A DNA stretch of 64,000 bases from Stenotrophomonas rhizophila (GTDB lineage: Bacteria > Pseudomonadota > Gammaproteobacteria > Xanthomonadales > Xanthomonadaceae), in the NCBI RefSeq assembly GCF_003651185.1, contig NZ_RCDC01000004.1, forward strand, positions 1,908,659 through 1,972,658, read 5' to 3'. Positions 25,646-35,917 of the stretch are shown piece by piece (positions within the stretch are counted from its first letter, which is position 1; each line of letters opens with the position of its first letter). Below the pieces are notes generated by a model that saw nothing but the letters and a program-made list of their open reading frames with translations, did not search any database and was not told where the DNA came from. The translations under genes and the position numbers were made by a program.

Positions 25646-27586
25646 TTACGGCTTGGCCGTGCCCGCCTCGGCCTTGTCCAGCATGTCCTGCACCGAGCCC
25701 GTGGTGATCGGGTGGTAGCCCGGCTTGGCCTTGGCGAAGGCCGCCTTGGCGAAGGCCAGGCCTTCCGGCGTCTTCACCAGTTCGGCGTAGATCGGCATGA
25801 TCAGCTTGCGACGGCCAACGCGCTCGATGAACGCGCCGGCGGCGTCGTTCGCTTCGCTGTAGCCGCTGCGGATCGTCAACGGATACCAGCGCATCGCGAT
25901 CTCGCCGTTGGCAGTACCGGTGAAGTGGTAGGCCTTGTCCAGCGCGGCCAGCTTCTCCACCGGCAGGGTCTTGCCCAGGCCGTCGATGAAGTGCACCCAT
26001 TCCTGGGTGCCCCACTCGCCGGTGATCTGTGCGTTGGGCAGCGTGTTGCTGCCCTGCCAGGCGATGCGGGCGGTATCGACGATGGAGAAGTTGCGCGAGC
26101 GGGCCTTGGTCGCGAACGTCGGAATGCCCGGCTCGTCCAGCCATGCCTTCAGCTCGGCGTCGCTGACGGCGCCGGGCTTCTTGGACAGCAGGTTCTTCTT
26201 CAGGTACTCGACGAACTGGTCGGTGTTCGCGCTCTGGAAAGCATGGTCATCGAACCAGCCCCGCAGGAACGGATCGAAAGTCTCGCGGCCGAAGCGCTGT
26301 TCCAGGAACTGCAGGAACCATGCGCCCTTGACGTAGGCGACCTGGCTCAATGCCTCGTCCGGGTCACGCTCGCTCAGCGGCGGCAGGGCGAGGGCCTGGT
26401 CGGCCGCGCTCATGTCCTTCACTTCGGCGAGCAGATCGTTCTGGTCGATCTCGCGCTCCATCTCGGCCATTTCCTGGCCGTACAGCGCCTCGGTGATGCG
26501 GCCCTGCACGTAGGTGGTGAAGCCCTCGTTGAGCCAGATGTCCTTCCAGCTGGCGTTGGTCACCAGGTTGCCCGACCAGCTGTGCGCCAGTTCGTGGGCC
26601 ACCAGCGAGACCAGCGACTTGTCGCCGACGATCACGGTCGGGGTAGCGAAGGTCAGGCGCGGGTTTTCCATGCCACCGAACGGGAACGACGGCGGCAGCA
26701 CCAGCATGTCGTAGCGGCCCCAACGGTATTCGCCGTAGAGCTTCTCGGCAGCGCCGATCATTTTCTCGGTGTCTTCGAACTCCTTGGCGGCCTTGCCGAC
26801 CATGGTCGGTTCGGCCCACACGCCGGAGCGGCCGGAGATCGGCTCGAACACCAGGTCGCCGGCGGCGATGGCCAGCAGGTAGGACGGGATCGGCTGCGGC
26901 ATCTTGAAGGTGTAATCACCATCACGCGCGGCCTTGGGATCGTTGTCGGCGCTCATCAGCACCATCACGTCCGGGCGCGAGACCACGTGCGCGCTGTAGG
27001 TGAAGCGCACGCTCGGGGTGTCCTGCAGCGGCACCCAGGAACGGGCGTGGATCGCCTGCGACTGGCTGAACATGAAGGGCAGCTTCTTGCCCTCGGTCAT
27101 CGACGGCTCCAGCCACTGCAGGCCCGAGGCGGTCGGTGCGGTGTGATAGGTGATCACGACCTTGGCCGGCTGATCCGGGGTCTCGATGCTCAGCTTGCTG
27201 CCGAACACCTTGTCGGCCGGCGCCAGCACGAACGGCAGCGGGGCAGCCTTGCCGTCGGCGGCGATCGCCTCGACCTTCTCCACCGTCAGCTCGCGGGTGT
27301 CCAGCACCAGCTGCTTGGCGGCCTTGTCCTTCCACTCCAGCGTGTAGGTCGCGGTGCCGCCGATCTGCTTGCTGTCGAAATCCAGCTTCAGGTCCAGCGC
27401 GATGTCCTTGACGACGACCTTGTCCGGCTCGGCGTACGAGCTTTCATCGTGGCTGCGGCTGTCGGCTTTCATGGCAGTGCTCGCCGGGGCGGTGGCAGTG
27501 GGATCGACGGTCGGAGCCGCCGGTTCTTTGGAACAGCCGGACGCCAGGGCGACGGCCAGGGGAATCAACAGGAACGGAGATCGCAT
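25646..27586 (-). CDS. M1-family metallopeptidase, lipoprotein (aminopeptidase N-like)
   Basis: A 646-residue zinc peptidase. The signal PLAVALASGCSK carries a lipobox with Cys18, so this is an envelope-anchored enzyme unlike cytosolic PepN. The catalytic domain has the exopeptidase motif FGGMENPRLTF (GxMEN), then VAHELAHSWSGN with the zinc-binding HExxH and the second zinc Glu in WLNEGFTTYVQG, 18 residues further. Length and domain order (N-terminal beta saddle, thermolysin-like core, C-terminal helical domain around 470-646) are those of the leukotriene A4 hydrolase/cold-active aminopeptidase branch. It likely trims peptides in the periplasm. Confidence 0.93.
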   Translation of the reverse strand: MRSPFLLIPLAVALASGCSKEPAAPTVDPTATAPASTAMKADSRSHDESSYAEPDKVVVKDIALDLKLDFDSKQIGGTATYTLEWKDKAAKQLVLDTRELTVEKVEAIAADGKAAPLPFVLAPADKVFGSKLSIETPDQPAKVVITYHTAPTASGLQWLEPSMTEGKKLPFMFSQSQAIHARSWVPLQDTPSVRFTYSAHVVSRPDVMVLMSADNDPKAARDGDYTFKMPQPIPSYLLAIAAGDLVFEPISGRSGVWAEPTMVGKAAKEFEDTEKMIGAAEKLYGEYRWGRYDMLVLPPSFPFGGMENPRLTFATPTVIVGDKSLVSLVAHELAHSWSGNLVTNASWKDIWLNEGFTTYVQGRITEALYGQEMAEMEREIDQNDLLAEVKDMSAADQALALPPLSERDPDEALSQVAYVKGAWFLQFLEQRFGRETFDPFLRGWFDDHAFQSANTDQFVEYLKKNLLSKKPGAVSDAELKAWLDEPGIPTFATKARSRNFSIVDTARIAWQGSNTLPNAQITGEWGTQEWVHFIDGLGKTLPVEKLAALDKAYHFTGTANGEIAMRWYPLTIRSGYSEANDAAGAFIERVGRRKLIMPIYAELVKTPEGLAFAKAAFAKAKPGYHPITTGSVQDMLDKAEAGTAKP

Positions 27587-27668
27587 GAACGGGACCGATC
27601 AGGGTGAAACGACCAGTTTACCCCCTGTCCCCGGCGCCCGCGCAGGCCATGCGTGCCGGTTCGCGCAT

Positions 27669-28535
27669 TCAGTCCTCGGCGCGCAGCAGGCGCCCGCCCC
27701 CGGCGTACTTGGCCCGGTACATCGCCGCATCGGCGCGCCGGTAGGCCTCGCGCAGGTCATCGCCGGGGCGATACCCGGCCGCGCCAGCGCTGGCGCGTAC
27801 CGGCGGGTCACCGGCACGCGCGGGCGCGGCCAGCTGCGCCAGCCAGCGCGTCACCCGCTCGCCGGCCTCGTTGCCATCGGCGTGCACGGCCAGCAGGAAC
27901 TCATCACCGCCCCAGCGCCCGATCCAGTCGGGGCCGCGCAGCCACTGTCGCGCGGTCTCCACCAGCCGCACCAGCACCTGGTCGCCGGCCAGATGGCCGT
28001 GGGCGTCGTTGATCGGCTTGAGGTTGTCCAGATCGACCACGAACAGGGTCAGCGGACGCGCCTTCTCGCTGGCCCAGGCGGCGGACTCAGCCAGCGCCTG
28101 CTCGCAGCCGCGCCGGTTCAGGGCCTGGGTGAGCGGATCGAGCAGCACACTGCGGCGCAGATCACGCAGGCCGGCGTCCACGCCATGCAGATTGCGGTTG
28201 ATGCTGCGCAGCAGCCGGCCGATCTCATCGTGGCCCAGATCGGGCAGATGCGGCAGGCGCTGCTCGTCGTAGTAGGCCTCCAGTGCATCGGCGGCCTGGC
28301 GCAGCGGCGCCATCAGGCGGTACAGCGCCATCATCGCGATCGCCGTGCCGAGCAGCGTGGCCAGCAGCACCACCCCGACCACGGTCCACATCATCCCGCG
28401 CTCATAGTGGCCGGTGGCGGCCATCCACAGCAGCAGGACCAGCAGCGGAACGTGCAGGCCAAGGAACACCACCGCCATCAGCTTGGCGGTGAACGAGCGG
28501 GGAAACACACGGGCAAGCCCGCGGTACAGACGCAT
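27669..28535 (-). CDS. membrane diguanylate cyclase (GGDEF)
   Basis: Makes the second messenger cyclic di-GMP. The 288-residue protein has two membrane segments (residues 19-40 and 48-71) with almost no periplasmic loop, a HAMP-like linker (about 72-125), and one GGDEF domain. The active site is Gly209-Gly-Asp-Glu-Phe213, and an RxxD inhibitory site (Arg200-Gly-Pro-Asp203) lies exactly five residues before it, so product inhibition is expected. The substrate segment VVDLDNLKPINDAHGHLAGD is intact. With only a short sensor part the signal is probably membrane-related. It is a single gene; a YajQ-type c-di-GMP effector lies elsewhere in the window (53460). Confidence 0.93.
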   Translation of the reverse strand: MRLYRGLARVFPRSFTAKLMAVVFLGLHVPLLVLLLWMAATGHYERGMMWTVVGVVLLATLLGTAIAMMALYRLMAPLRQAADALEAYYDEQRLPHLPDLGHDEIGRLLRSINRNLHGVDAGLRDLRRSVLLDPLTQALNRRGCEQALAESAAWASEKARPLTLFVVDLDNLKPINDAHGHLAGDQVLVRLVETARQWLRGPDWIGRWGGDEFLLAVHADGNEAGERVTRWLAQLAAPARAGDPPVRASAGAAGYRPGDDLREAYRRADAAMYRAKYAGGGRLLRAED

Positions 28536-28603
28536 GGCAGGCCCTCTTCGACAGCCTGCGTGCAGTGTGGCCGAGCTCCCTCAGCGGGAACCGGACCTCT
28601 GTC

Positions 28604-29365
28604 TCAAAGTTTGTAGCCGGAGTGAATCGAAACGATGCCACCGGTCAGGTTCTTGTAATGGCAGCGCTCGAAACCGGCCTCGGCCATCATTGTCTTGAGC
28701 TGCTCCTGCGGCGGATGCTTGCGGATGCTCTCGGCCAGGTACTGGTAGCTGTCGCCATCCCGCGCGAACAGCTGGCCCAGCTTGGGCAGGATCTTGAACG
28801 AGTGGAAATCGTAGATCGGCTTGAACCAGTCGGCGGTGACTTCGGAGAACTCCAGCACGCGCGCCTGGCCACCCGCCTTGAGCACGCGATGCATCTCGCG
28901 CAGGCCGGCTTCCTTGTCGGTGACGTTGCGCAGGCCGAAGGCGATCGTGACCAGATCGAAGCTCGCATCCGGGAACGGCAGCGCCTCGGCGTTGCATTGC
29001 ACGTAGTTCAGGCCTGCAACCAGGCCACGGTTGGTCAGCCGGTCACGGCCGACGGAGAGCATGCCGGCGTTGATATCGCCCAGCACCACTTCACCCTCAT
29101 CACCCACCCGCTCCTTGATCAGCGCGGCGATATCGCCGGTGCCGCCGGCCAGATCCAGCACGCGGTCGCCCGGCTTCACCTGCGCGGTGGCGACGTAGTA
29201 GCGCTTCCACGCCCGGTGGATGCCCAGGCTCATCAGATCGTTCATCAGGTCGTAGCTGCGCGCGACCGAGGTGAACACTTCGCCCACCAGCTTCTGCTTG
29301 TCCTTGGCAGCGACATCGCGGAAGCCGAAATGGGTGGTGCCAGTCTTGTAGGGGGATTCGCTCAT
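28604..29365 (-). CDS. ubiE: bifunctional demethylmenaquinone/2-methoxy-6-polyprenyl-benzoquinol methylase
   Basis: SAM-dependent C-methyltransferase of ubiquinone (and, where present, menaquinone) synthesis. The 253-residue product has the N-terminal [20 protein letters not shown], the UbiE signature around [22 protein letters not shown] motif [16 protein letters not shown], and the characteristic [20 protein letters not shown]. The C-terminus [12 protein letters not shown] is the usual end. Length is normal. It is transcribed away from the deaminase gene. Confidence 0.97.
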   Translation of the reverse strand: MSESPYKTGTTHFGFRDVAAKDKQKLVGEVFTSVARSYDLMNDLMSLGIHRAWKRYYVATAQVKPGDRVLDLAGGTGDIAALIKERVGDEGEVVLGDINAGMLSVGRDRLTNRGLVAGLNYVQCNAEALPFPDASFDLVTIAFGLRNVTDKEAGLREMHRVLKAGGQARVLEFSEVTADWFKPIYDFHSFKILPKLGQLFARDGDSYQYLAESIRKHPPQEQLKTMMAEAGFERCHYKNLTGGIVSIHSGYKL

Positions 29366-29444
29366 GGGGACGATTATCGCACCGCCGGCGCCGTTGCGGC
29401 AGGCCGCCCACTATCATGGGGGCCTTCACGTTCCTGGATTGCGC

Positions 29445-29897
29445 ATGATCACCACCCCCGACTACGCCGCCCTGCTCGAAACCGCCATCGCCGAAGCCCG
29501 CCAGGGCCTGGCCGAAGGCGGCATCCCGATCGGCGCCGCGCTGTACCACAACGATGGCCGCCTGCTCGGCTGCGGCCACAACCGCCGCGTCCAGGAAGGC
29601 GACCCCTCGGTGCACGGCGAAACCGATGCCTTCCGCAAGGCCGGCCGCCAGCGCCGCTACCAGGACACCATCATGGTCACCACCCTGGCCCCGTGCTGGT
29701 ACTGCAGCGGGCTGGTGCGCCAGTTCAACATCGGCACCGTGGTGGTGGGCGAGTCGGTCACCTTCCAGGGCGGCATCGCGTGGCTGCGCGAGAACGGGGT
29801 CAAGGTGATCGACATGCAGAGCCAGGCATGCATCGACCTGCTTGGCGGCTTCATCAGCGCCCATCCCGAGGTCTGGAACGAAGACATCGGCGAGTAA
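29445..29897 (+). CDS. cytosine deaminase, yeast (FCY1) type
   Basis: Zinc hydrolase of the CDA fold, 150 residues from the ATG at 29445. Zinc and proton-shuttle residues are in HGETDAFRKAG (His57, Glu59) and LAPCWYCSGLV (Cys84, Cys87). The following NIGTVVVGESVTFQGG and the C-terminus VWNEDIGE resemble yeast Fcy1p, which has the same spacing and ends in nearly the same residues, where its last helix closes the active site. Fcy1-type enzymes deaminate cytosine to uracil for pyrimidine salvage and are unrelated to the larger E. coli CodA. Guanine or other base deamination is the main alternative. It is divergent from ubiE with a 79-bp gap. Confidence 0.82.
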   Translation: MITTPDYAALLETAIAEARQGLAEGGIPIGAALYHNDGRLLGCGHNRRVQEGDPSVHGETDAFRKAGRQRRYQDTIMVTTLAPCWYCSGLVRQFNIGTVVVGESVTFQGGIAWLRENGVKVIDMQSQACIDLLGGFISAHPEVWNEDIGE

Positions 29898-30153
29898 GAA
29901 AGGCCACCGTTCCGCGCGGATCCGCCCGGAACCCGCCCGCGTGATGCCGATACGCAGCGCGCGGGCGCTGCAACGTTCTGAATGCTTCAGTGAGCGAGGC
30001 GGGGCGCAACGCCCTGTGCCACGGATGTATGCGTGCGACACCCTCACGTGCCGCACACCGCCGTGGGACATCGCCAACACGCCGCACTAACAACCGCGCT
30101 GCATGAACGCCTTAAGGTGGTTGCACAGGGGGCACCATCGTCGAGGAGACGTC

Positions 30154-30432
30154 ATGCATGCCCAAACCCGCCGCACCTCCTCCGTCGAACCTGCGTTGAT
30201 GGACGCGTGGGAAAGACTGCAGGTGCACTACGCACGCCACCACAACGCCGCGCCTTTCTGGGATGCCTACCAGGCGATCCAGGATGAGTTGACGCGGTCC
30301 CATCCGCATCATCGCGTCGCGGTCTGCAACCGGCTGGCGACCCTGGCCGAACGCCTGGGCGTGGTCCACCACGCGCAGCTGCTGGGCGAGCCACGGGGCG
30401 AACGCCGCCACACCGGCTCCACATCGCCATGA
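30154..30432 (+). CDS. small hypothetical protein
   Basis: A 92-residue protein starting at the ATG at 30154, preceded by GAGGAG at 30143. It is soluble, His-rich (VHYARHHN, SHPHHR, VVHHAQ) and mostly helical by composition, without membrane segments or known motifs. The clear ribosome site and position in a series of three small plus-strand genes support it as real; function unknown. The 256 bp before it (29898-30153) show nothing I can assign. Confidence 0.55.
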   Translation: MHAQTRRTSSVEPALMDAWERLQVHYARHHNAAPFWDAYQAIQDELTRSHPHHRVAVCNRLATLAERLGVVHHAQLLGEPRGERRHTGSTSP

Positions 30433-30494
30433 CATCACATGCACCGCGCCCTACGCCATCATCCAGATTCCCTTCTTCCCATATTGAAGTGACC

Positions 30495-30827
30495 ATGTCC
30501 TCCGCCCAGATCTCCATCCCTGCCGTCATCGATGTCGACGCCGAAGTCAGCTACTGGCGCCAGCGTCACGCCGACGGCAACCTCGGGACGGGCTCATTCG
30601 GCCATTACGTGCCGTGGATCAAATTCGCCTGCGATTCGCTGATCACGCAACCGCGTGCCAGCGATGAGCAGCGCGATGAAATGTTCCAGACCCACTACGC
30701 GCTGCAGATCATGCCGCGCCTGTCCGAAGAACAGGCTCGCCAGTTCGTCGACCAGTGCTGGGAACACGTCTACCATGCCGGCCGCCAGGACCTGTCCTCG
30801 CGCCCGCGGCTGCATGCCCGCGTCTGA
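30495..30827 (+). CDS. small hypothetical protein
   Basis: A 110-residue acidic protein with the start at the ATG at 30495 (MSSAQISIPAVIDVDAEV); the frame extends upstream to 30429 with low-complexity residues. It contains a Trp/Tyr-rich stretch (VSYWRQRHADGNLGTGSFG) and a helical region (LSEEQARQFVDQCWEHVYHAG). No signal peptide and no family that I recognise. It follows the previous small gene by 62 bp in the same direction. Confidence 0.55.
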   Translation: MSSAQISIPAVIDVDAEVSYWRQRHADGNLGTGSFGHYVPWIKFACDSLITQPRASDEQRDEMFQTHYALQIMPRLSEEQARQFVDQCWEHVYHAGRQDLSSRPRLHARV

Positions 30828-30903
30828 CCCGCGCCGGCTGCACAGCGCCTGCACGGCGCCCCTCCAATGATGCAGGCACCTCGGCTCCCACCTGTCGTGC
30901 CTC

Positions 30904-31323
30904 ATGAAACTGCGCAGTCTCTTCAACCTTGTCGCCAAGAAGGCGTCCTATGCGGCGGGAACGCCGTGGACCTTCCTGGCGGCGGTCACCATTGTGGTCG
31001 TCTGGGCCCTGAGCGGGCCGATCTTCACGTTCAACGACACCTGGCAGCTGGTGATCAACACCGGTACCACCATCATCACCTTCCTGATGGTGTTCCTGAT
31101 CCAGCACAGCCAGAACGCGGATACCGCTGCGATCCAGATCAAGCTCGATGAGTTGATCCGCGCGACGAAAGAGGCCAACAACGAACTGCTCGATCTGGAA
31201 GAGCTGGACGAAGAACGCCTGGAAGAAATCCGCCGCGAGTACGAACGGATGGCCCGCGAAGCCGGCAGCGCACTGGATCGCGCGCGCCGCTGCCACGGCG
31301 ATGGCCGGGCAGACGATCCCTGA
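30904..31323 (+). CDS. low-affinity iron permease-family small membrane protein
   Basis: A 139-residue protein with two membrane segments (about residues 22-40 and 50-67) and a long charged helical tail (ELLDLEELDEERLEEIRREY). TPWTFLAAVTIVVVWALSGP and NTGTTIITFLMVFLIQHSQN are the signature of the bacterial family annotated as low-affinity iron permease from its likeness to half of yeast Fet4. Iron transport is unproven in bacteria, and members are often near stress genes. It is the last of three small plus-strand genes and converges with smeF. Confidence 0.8.
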   Translation: MKLRSLFNLVAKKASYAAGTPWTFLAAVTIVVVWALSGPIFTFNDTWQLVINTGTTIITFLMVFLIQHSQNADTAAIQIKLDELIRATKEANNELLDLEELDEERLEEIRREYERMAREAGSALDRARRCHGDGRADDP

Positions 31324-31365
31324 GCGGCACAGGTGCGGCAACGTGGCCGCACCCGCGTGGATCAT

Positions 31366-32766
31366 TCACCCGCGCTCGTGCCAACCGCCGCCGAGCACCT
31401 TGTACAACGCCACCTGGTTGGATTGCTGGGCCAGCTGCGTGCTGACCAGCGACTGCCGTGCGGTGTACGCGGTACGGCGTGCATCCAGCAGGGTCAGGAA
31501 GCTGTCCAGGCCGGCGTCATAGCGTGCCTGCGACAACTGCTGCGCCTGCTCCGCGGCAGCCACCAGCGCCTGCTGCGACGACAACTGCGCATCCAGACTC
31601 TCGTTGAGCGCCAAGGCATCGGCCGCCTCGCGGAAACCGACCTGGATCGCCTTCTCGTACTGCGCCAGCGCGATATCGCGGTCCGCCGTGGCCATGCCCA
31701 GATTGGCGCGCAGCTTACCGCCCTGGAAGATCGGCAGGGTGAGCTTGGGAATGAAGCTCCACACGCGTGTGCCGCTGTCGAACAGACCCGACAGCTCCGA
31801 CGAGGCCGACCCGATGCTGCCGGTCAGGCTGATCGACGGGAAGAACGCCGCGCGCGCCGCACCGATGTTGGCGTTGGCCGAGAGCAACACGTGCTCGGCG
31901 GCCATCACGTCCGGCCGCTGCAGCAGCACATCGCCCGGCATCCCGGCCGGCAGCGGCCGCACGCTGGCGACCTCGGTCACCTCCGCCTGCGGCAGCAGCG
32001 CGGCATCGACCGGCCCACCGGCCAGCAGCACCAGTGCATTGCGGTCCTGCGCGACCTGCCCGGCAAAGCGCGCCACATCGGTGCGCGCGGTTTCCACCAG
32101 GGTGCGGGTCTGGCTCAGTTCCAGCGCCGAGGCGCCGCCGAGCTGGCGGCGGGCCTCGGTCAGGCGCAGCGAGTCCTCATAGGTCGCCAGCGTCGCTTGG
32201 GCGATCCGCAGCTGCTCGCTGTCCGCGCCCAAGGTCAGCCACGCATTGGCCACCTCGGCCACCAGCGACAGCTGCGCACTGCGGCGGTTGGCCGCTTCGG
32301 CGAAGTACTGCTGCAGCGCCGCCTGGCTGAGGTTGCGCACGCGGCCGAACAGATCCAGTTCGAACTCGACCACGCCGAGGTTGGCACTGAACTGCTCGGT
32401 CACCGGGGCATCGCCGCCACTGCGGGTCATCTGCCCCTGCACACCGACCGCCGGCACGCGGTCAGCGCGCTGGATGCGGTACTGCGCCCGGGCACGCTCG
32501 ACATTGAGCACGGCCACGCGCAGGTCGCGGTTGTTCTCCAGGGATTGAGTGATCACCGTCTGCAGGCGCGGGTCGACGAAGAAATCGCGCCAGCCGATGT
32601 CGGCCACCTCCATCGGTGTGGCGGTCTCCGCCCCCGCGGTGGCCGTGCCCGGCCACTGCGAGGGAATCGCCGGGGCAACTTCGGTGCTGCGTGGCTCCAG
32701 CGTCGAGCAACCGGACACCACCAGGCTCACCCCCAGCGCCAGGCTGGCCATCATGAGCTTACGCAT
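31366..32766 (-). CDS. smeF: outer-membrane efflux channel of the RND pump (TolC/OprM type)
   Basis: Outer-membrane lipoprotein trimer that forms the exit duct of the tripartite pump. The ATG at 32766 gives a signal ending [10 protein letters not shown] with a lipobox. The 466-residue product shows two outer-membrane-factor repeats, with long helices rich in Ala and Gln and the [20 protein letters not shown] segment typical of the OprM/NodT family. It overlaps the end of smeE by eight bases. The symbol rests on family and gene order (smeT divergent from smeDEF), not on an alignment. Confidence 0.88.
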   Translation of the reverse strand: MRKLMMASLALGVSLVVSGCSTLEPRSTEVAPAIPSQWPGTATAGAETATPMEVADIGWRDFFVDPRLQTVITQSLENNRDLRVAVLNVERARAQYRIQRADRVPAVGVQGQMTRSGGDAPVTEQFSANLGVVEFELDLFGRVRNLSQAALQQYFAEAANRRSAQLSLVAEVANAWLTLGADSEQLRIAQATLATYEDSLRLTEARRQLGGASALELSQTRTLVETARTDVARFAGQVAQDRNALVLLAGGPVDAALLPQAEVTEVASVRPLPAGMPGDVLLQRPDVMAAEHVLLSANANIGAARAAFFPSISLTGSIGSASSELSGLFDSGTRVWSFIPKLTLPIFQGGKLRANLGMATADRDIALAQYEKAIQVGFREAADALALNESLDAQLSSQQALVAAAEQAQQLSQARYDAGLDSFLTLLDARRTAYTARQSLVSTQLAQQSNQVALYKVLGGGWHERG

Positions 32767-35700
32767 CGGAACCTCCGGCGTTCTTGCCGTACTTCTTGCG
32801 ATTGAACACGCGCTGCACCACCACGAAGAACAGCGGGATGAAGAACACACCCAGCACCGTGCCGACCAGCATGCCGCCCAGCACGCCGGTACCGATGGCC
32901 TGCTGTGCGCCGGAACCGGCACCGGAGGCGATCGCCAGCGGCAGCACGCCCAGGCCGAAGGCCAGCGAGGTCATGATGATCGGGCGCAGACGGTCACGCA
33001 CGGCGTGCATCGTCGCCTCGATCAGGCCCGCGCCCTTCTCCAGGTTTTCCTTGGCGAACTCCACGATCAGGATCGCGTTCTTACTGGTCAGACCCACCGT
33101 GGTCAGCATCGCCACCTGGAAGTAGATGTCGCGCTCCATGCCACGCATGGTGTTGGCCAGCACTGCGCCGAGGATGCCCAGCGGCGCCACCAGCAGCACC
33201 GAGGTCGGTACGCTCCAGCTTTCATACAGCGCGGCCAGGCACAGGAACACGATCAGCAGCGACAGCGTGTACAGCAGCGGCGTCTGCGAACCGGCCTGGC
33301 GTTCCTGGTAGGACAGCGCGGTCCACTCGATGTCGAAACCGGCCGGCAATTGCTTGGCGAGCTTCTCCACTTCGTTCATCGCATCGCCCGAGGCCACCCC
33401 TTGCGCCGGCTCGCCCTGGATTTCCATCGCGGACACGCCGTTGTAGCGCTCCAGGCGCGGCGAACCATAGTCCCAGCGCTGGCTGGCGAAGGCCGAGAAC
33501 GGCACCATCTCACCGGCGGTGTTCTTGACCGACCACAGGTTGAAGTCTTCCGGGTTCATGCGGAACGGCGCATCGGACTGCACGTACACGCGCTTGACCC
33601 GGCCACGGTCGATGAAATCATCGATGTAGCTGCTGCCCCACGCCGCCGCCAGCGTGGTGTTGACCGCCTCCAGCGACAGGCCCAGTGCACTCGCCTTGCC
33701 GACGTCGATGTCGATGCGCAGCTGCGGGGTGTCTTCCTGGCCGTTGGGGCGCACGTTGGCCAGCAGCTTGCTCTGCCCAGCCATGCCGAGCAGCTGGTTG
33801 CGTGCGTCCAGCAGCGCCTGGTGACCGGCACCGCTGGTGTCCTTCAGGAAGAAGGTGTAGCCCGACCCGATGCCCAGTTCCGGCATTGCCGGCGGCGGGA
33901 AGGCGAAGATGAAGGCATCCTTGATTCCGCCCAGCGCCGCCATCGCCCGCCCGGTGATCGGCATCGCGCCCTGATCGGCATCGCGGTCCTTCCAGTCCTT
34001 GAGCTTGACGAAGGCCATGCCCGCGTTCTGGCCCATGCCCGCGAAGCTGAAGCCCTGCACCGAGAAGATCGACTCGATCGCGTCGGCCTCGTTCTCCATG
34101 AAGTGCTTTTCGAGCTTGTCGATCGATTCCAGCGTACGTTCCTGGGTGGCACCGACCGGGGTCTGCACCAGCGCCATCAGGATGCCCTGGTCTTCATTGG
34201 GCAGGAACGAGCTGGGCAGGCGCATGAACAGCAGGCCCATCACCAGGGCGAGCGCAGCAAACACACCCATGAAGCGCCACGGACGGCCGAGGATGCCGCG
34301 CACGCCACGCTGATACTTCGCGCTGGAGCTGTCGAAGCCACGGTTGAAGGCGTTGAAGAAGCGACCCGACCAGCCCTTGTGGGCCACGTGGTGCTCGCCC
34401 TTCTTGAGCGGCTTGAGCATGGTGGCGCACAGCGCCGGGGTCAGCACGATCGCAACCAGCACCGACAGCGCCATCGCCGAGACGATGGTGGCCGAGAACT
34501 GGCGGTAGATGACGCCGGTGGCGCCGCTCATGAAGGCCATCGGCACGAACACCGCCGACAGCACCAGGCCGATGCCGACCAGTGCGCCGGTGATCTGGGT
34601 CATCGATTTGCGTGTCGCTTCCAGCGGTGACAGGCCCTCTTCGGACATGATCCGCTCGACGTTCTCCACCACCACGATCGCGTCATCGACCAGCAGGCCG
34701 ATCGCAAGCACCATCGCGAACATGGTCAGCATGTTCACCGAGAAGCCCAGCGCGGCCAGGATGCCGAACGTGCCCAGCAGCACCACCGGCACCGCGATCG
34801 TCGGGATCAGGGTCGCGCGGAAGTTCTGCAGGAACAGGTACATCACCAGGAACACCAGCACGATCGCTTCGATCAGGGTCTTGATCACGCCCTTGATCGA
34901 GACCTGCACGAACGGCGTGGTGTCATACGGCACCACCGCCTTCAGGCCGGCCGGGAAGTTCGGGGCCATTTCATCCAGGGTGGCCCGCACACCGTTGGCG
35001 GTGGCCAGCGCGTTGGCGCCGGTGGCCAGGGTGATCGCGATACCCGAGGAAGGCTTGCCGTTGTAGCGGGTGACGAAGTCGTACGATTCCGCGCCCAGCT
35101 CCACGCGGGCCACGTCGGCCAGGCGCAGTTCGGCACCGTCCTGCGCGCTGCGCACGATGATGTTGCGGAACTGCTCCGGGGTCTGCAGGCGGTCCTGCGC
35201 GTTGATGGTCGCGTTGAGCTGCTGGCCCTTGATCGACGGCGCGCCGCCGAGCTGGCCGATGGCGACCTGCGCGTTCTGCGCGGTGATCGCCGCGATCACT
35301 TCGGCAGTGGACAGCTTGTAGGTGTGCAGCTTGTTGGGGTCCAGCCAGATGCGCATGGCGTACTTGCCACCGAACACCTGGATGTTGCCCACGCCCGGCA
35401 CGCGGCTCAGCGGATCGACGATGTTGGAGCCGACGTAATCGGAGATGTCGTTGGCATCCATGCTGCCATCTTCAGAGACGAAGCCGAGCACCTGCAGGAA
35501 GCCGCTGCTCGATTTGGCCACGTTGATGCCCTGGCGCTGCACTTCCTGCGGCAGCAGTGGCATGGCCAGCTGCAGCTTGTTCTGCACCTGCACCTGGGCG
35601 ATGTCCGGGTCGGTGCCGCTCTGGAAGGTCAGCGTGATCGTGGCCTGGCCATTGGAGGAGCTGTTGGAGGAGAAGTAGATCAGGCCATCCAGGCCCTTCA

Positions 35701-35905
35701 TGTTCTGCTCGATGATCTGCGTCACCGAATCCTCGACCACCTTGGCCGATGCACCCGGATAATTGGCGCTGATCTCGACGGCCGGCGGTGCCACTTCCGG
35801 GTACATCGACACCGGCAGCTTGAGCACCGCCAGGCCACCGGCGAGCATGATGATGATCGCAATCACCCACGCGAAGATGGGGCGATCAATGAAAAAACGT
35901 GCCAT
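32759..35905 (-). CDS. smeE: RND multidrug efflux transporter (AcrB/SmeE type)
   Basis: Inner-membrane proton/drug antiporter, 1048 residues, the standard hydrophobe/amphiphile efflux RND length. It begins [19 protein letters not shown] and has the twelve-helix layout with two large periplasmic loops. The proton relay Asp pair lies in [18 protein letters not shown], and [15 protein letters not shown] and LPNEDQG mark the family. In S. maltophilia the SmeDEF pump exports quinolones, tetracycline, chloramphenicol and other agents and is raised when SmeT is lost; the same substrate range is an inference here. It follows smeD by 12 bases. Confidence 0.95.
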   Translation of the reverse strand: MARFFIDRPIFAWVIAIIIMLAGGLAVLKLPVSMYPEVAPPAVEISANYPGASAKVVEDSVTQIIEQNMKGLDGLIYFSSNSSSNGQATITLTFQSGTDPDIAQVQVQNKLQLAMPLLPQEVQRQGINVAKSSSGFLQVLGFVSEDGSMDANDISDYVGSNIVDPLSRVPGVGNIQVFGGKYAMRIWLDPNKLHTYKLSTAEVIAAITAQNAQVAIGQLGGAPSIKGQQLNATINAQDRLQTPEQFRNIIVRSAQDGAELRLADVARVELGAESYDFVTRYNGKPSSGIAITLATGANALATANGVRATLDEMAPNFPAGLKAVVPYDTTPFVQVSIKGVIKTLIEAIVLVFLVMYLFLQNFRATLIPTIAVPVVLLGTFGILAALGFSVNMLTMFAMVLAIGLLVDDAIVVVENVERIMSEEGLSPLEATRKSMTQITGALVGIGLVLSAVFVPMAFMSGATGVIYRQFSATIVSAMALSVLVAIVLTPALCATMLKPLKKGEHHVAHKGWSGRFFNAFNRGFDSSSAKYQRGVRGILGRPWRFMGVFAALALVMGLLFMRLPSSFLPNEDQGILMALVQTPVGATQERTLESIDKLEKHFMENEADAIESIFSVQGFSFAGMGQNAGMAFVKLKDWKDRDADQGAMPITGRAMAALGGIKDAFIFAFPPPAMPELGIGSGYTFFLKDTSGAGHQALLDARNQLLGMAGQSKLLANVRPNGQEDTPQLRIDIDVGKASALGLSLEAVNTTLAAAWGSSYIDDFIDRGRVKRVYVQSDAPFRMNPEDFNLWSVKNTAGEMVPFSAFASQRWDYGSPRLERYNGVSAMEIQGEPAQGVASGDAMNEVEKLAKQLPAGFDIEWTALSYQERQAGSQTPLLYTLSLLIVFLCLAALYESWSVPTSVLLVAPLGILGAVLANTMRGMERDIYFQVAMLTTVGLTSKNAILIVEFAKENLEKGAGLIEATMHAVRDRLRPIIMTSLAFGLGVLPLAIASGAGSGAQQAIGTGVLGGMLVGTVLGVFFIPLFFVVVQRVFNRKKYGKNAGGSDA

Positions 35906-35917
35906 GGAATTCTCCGG

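Noticed and set aside
32549..34630. Plus-strand frame of 693 codons
   Set aside because: Antisense to smeE; low-complexity His/Gln/Arg-rich product.
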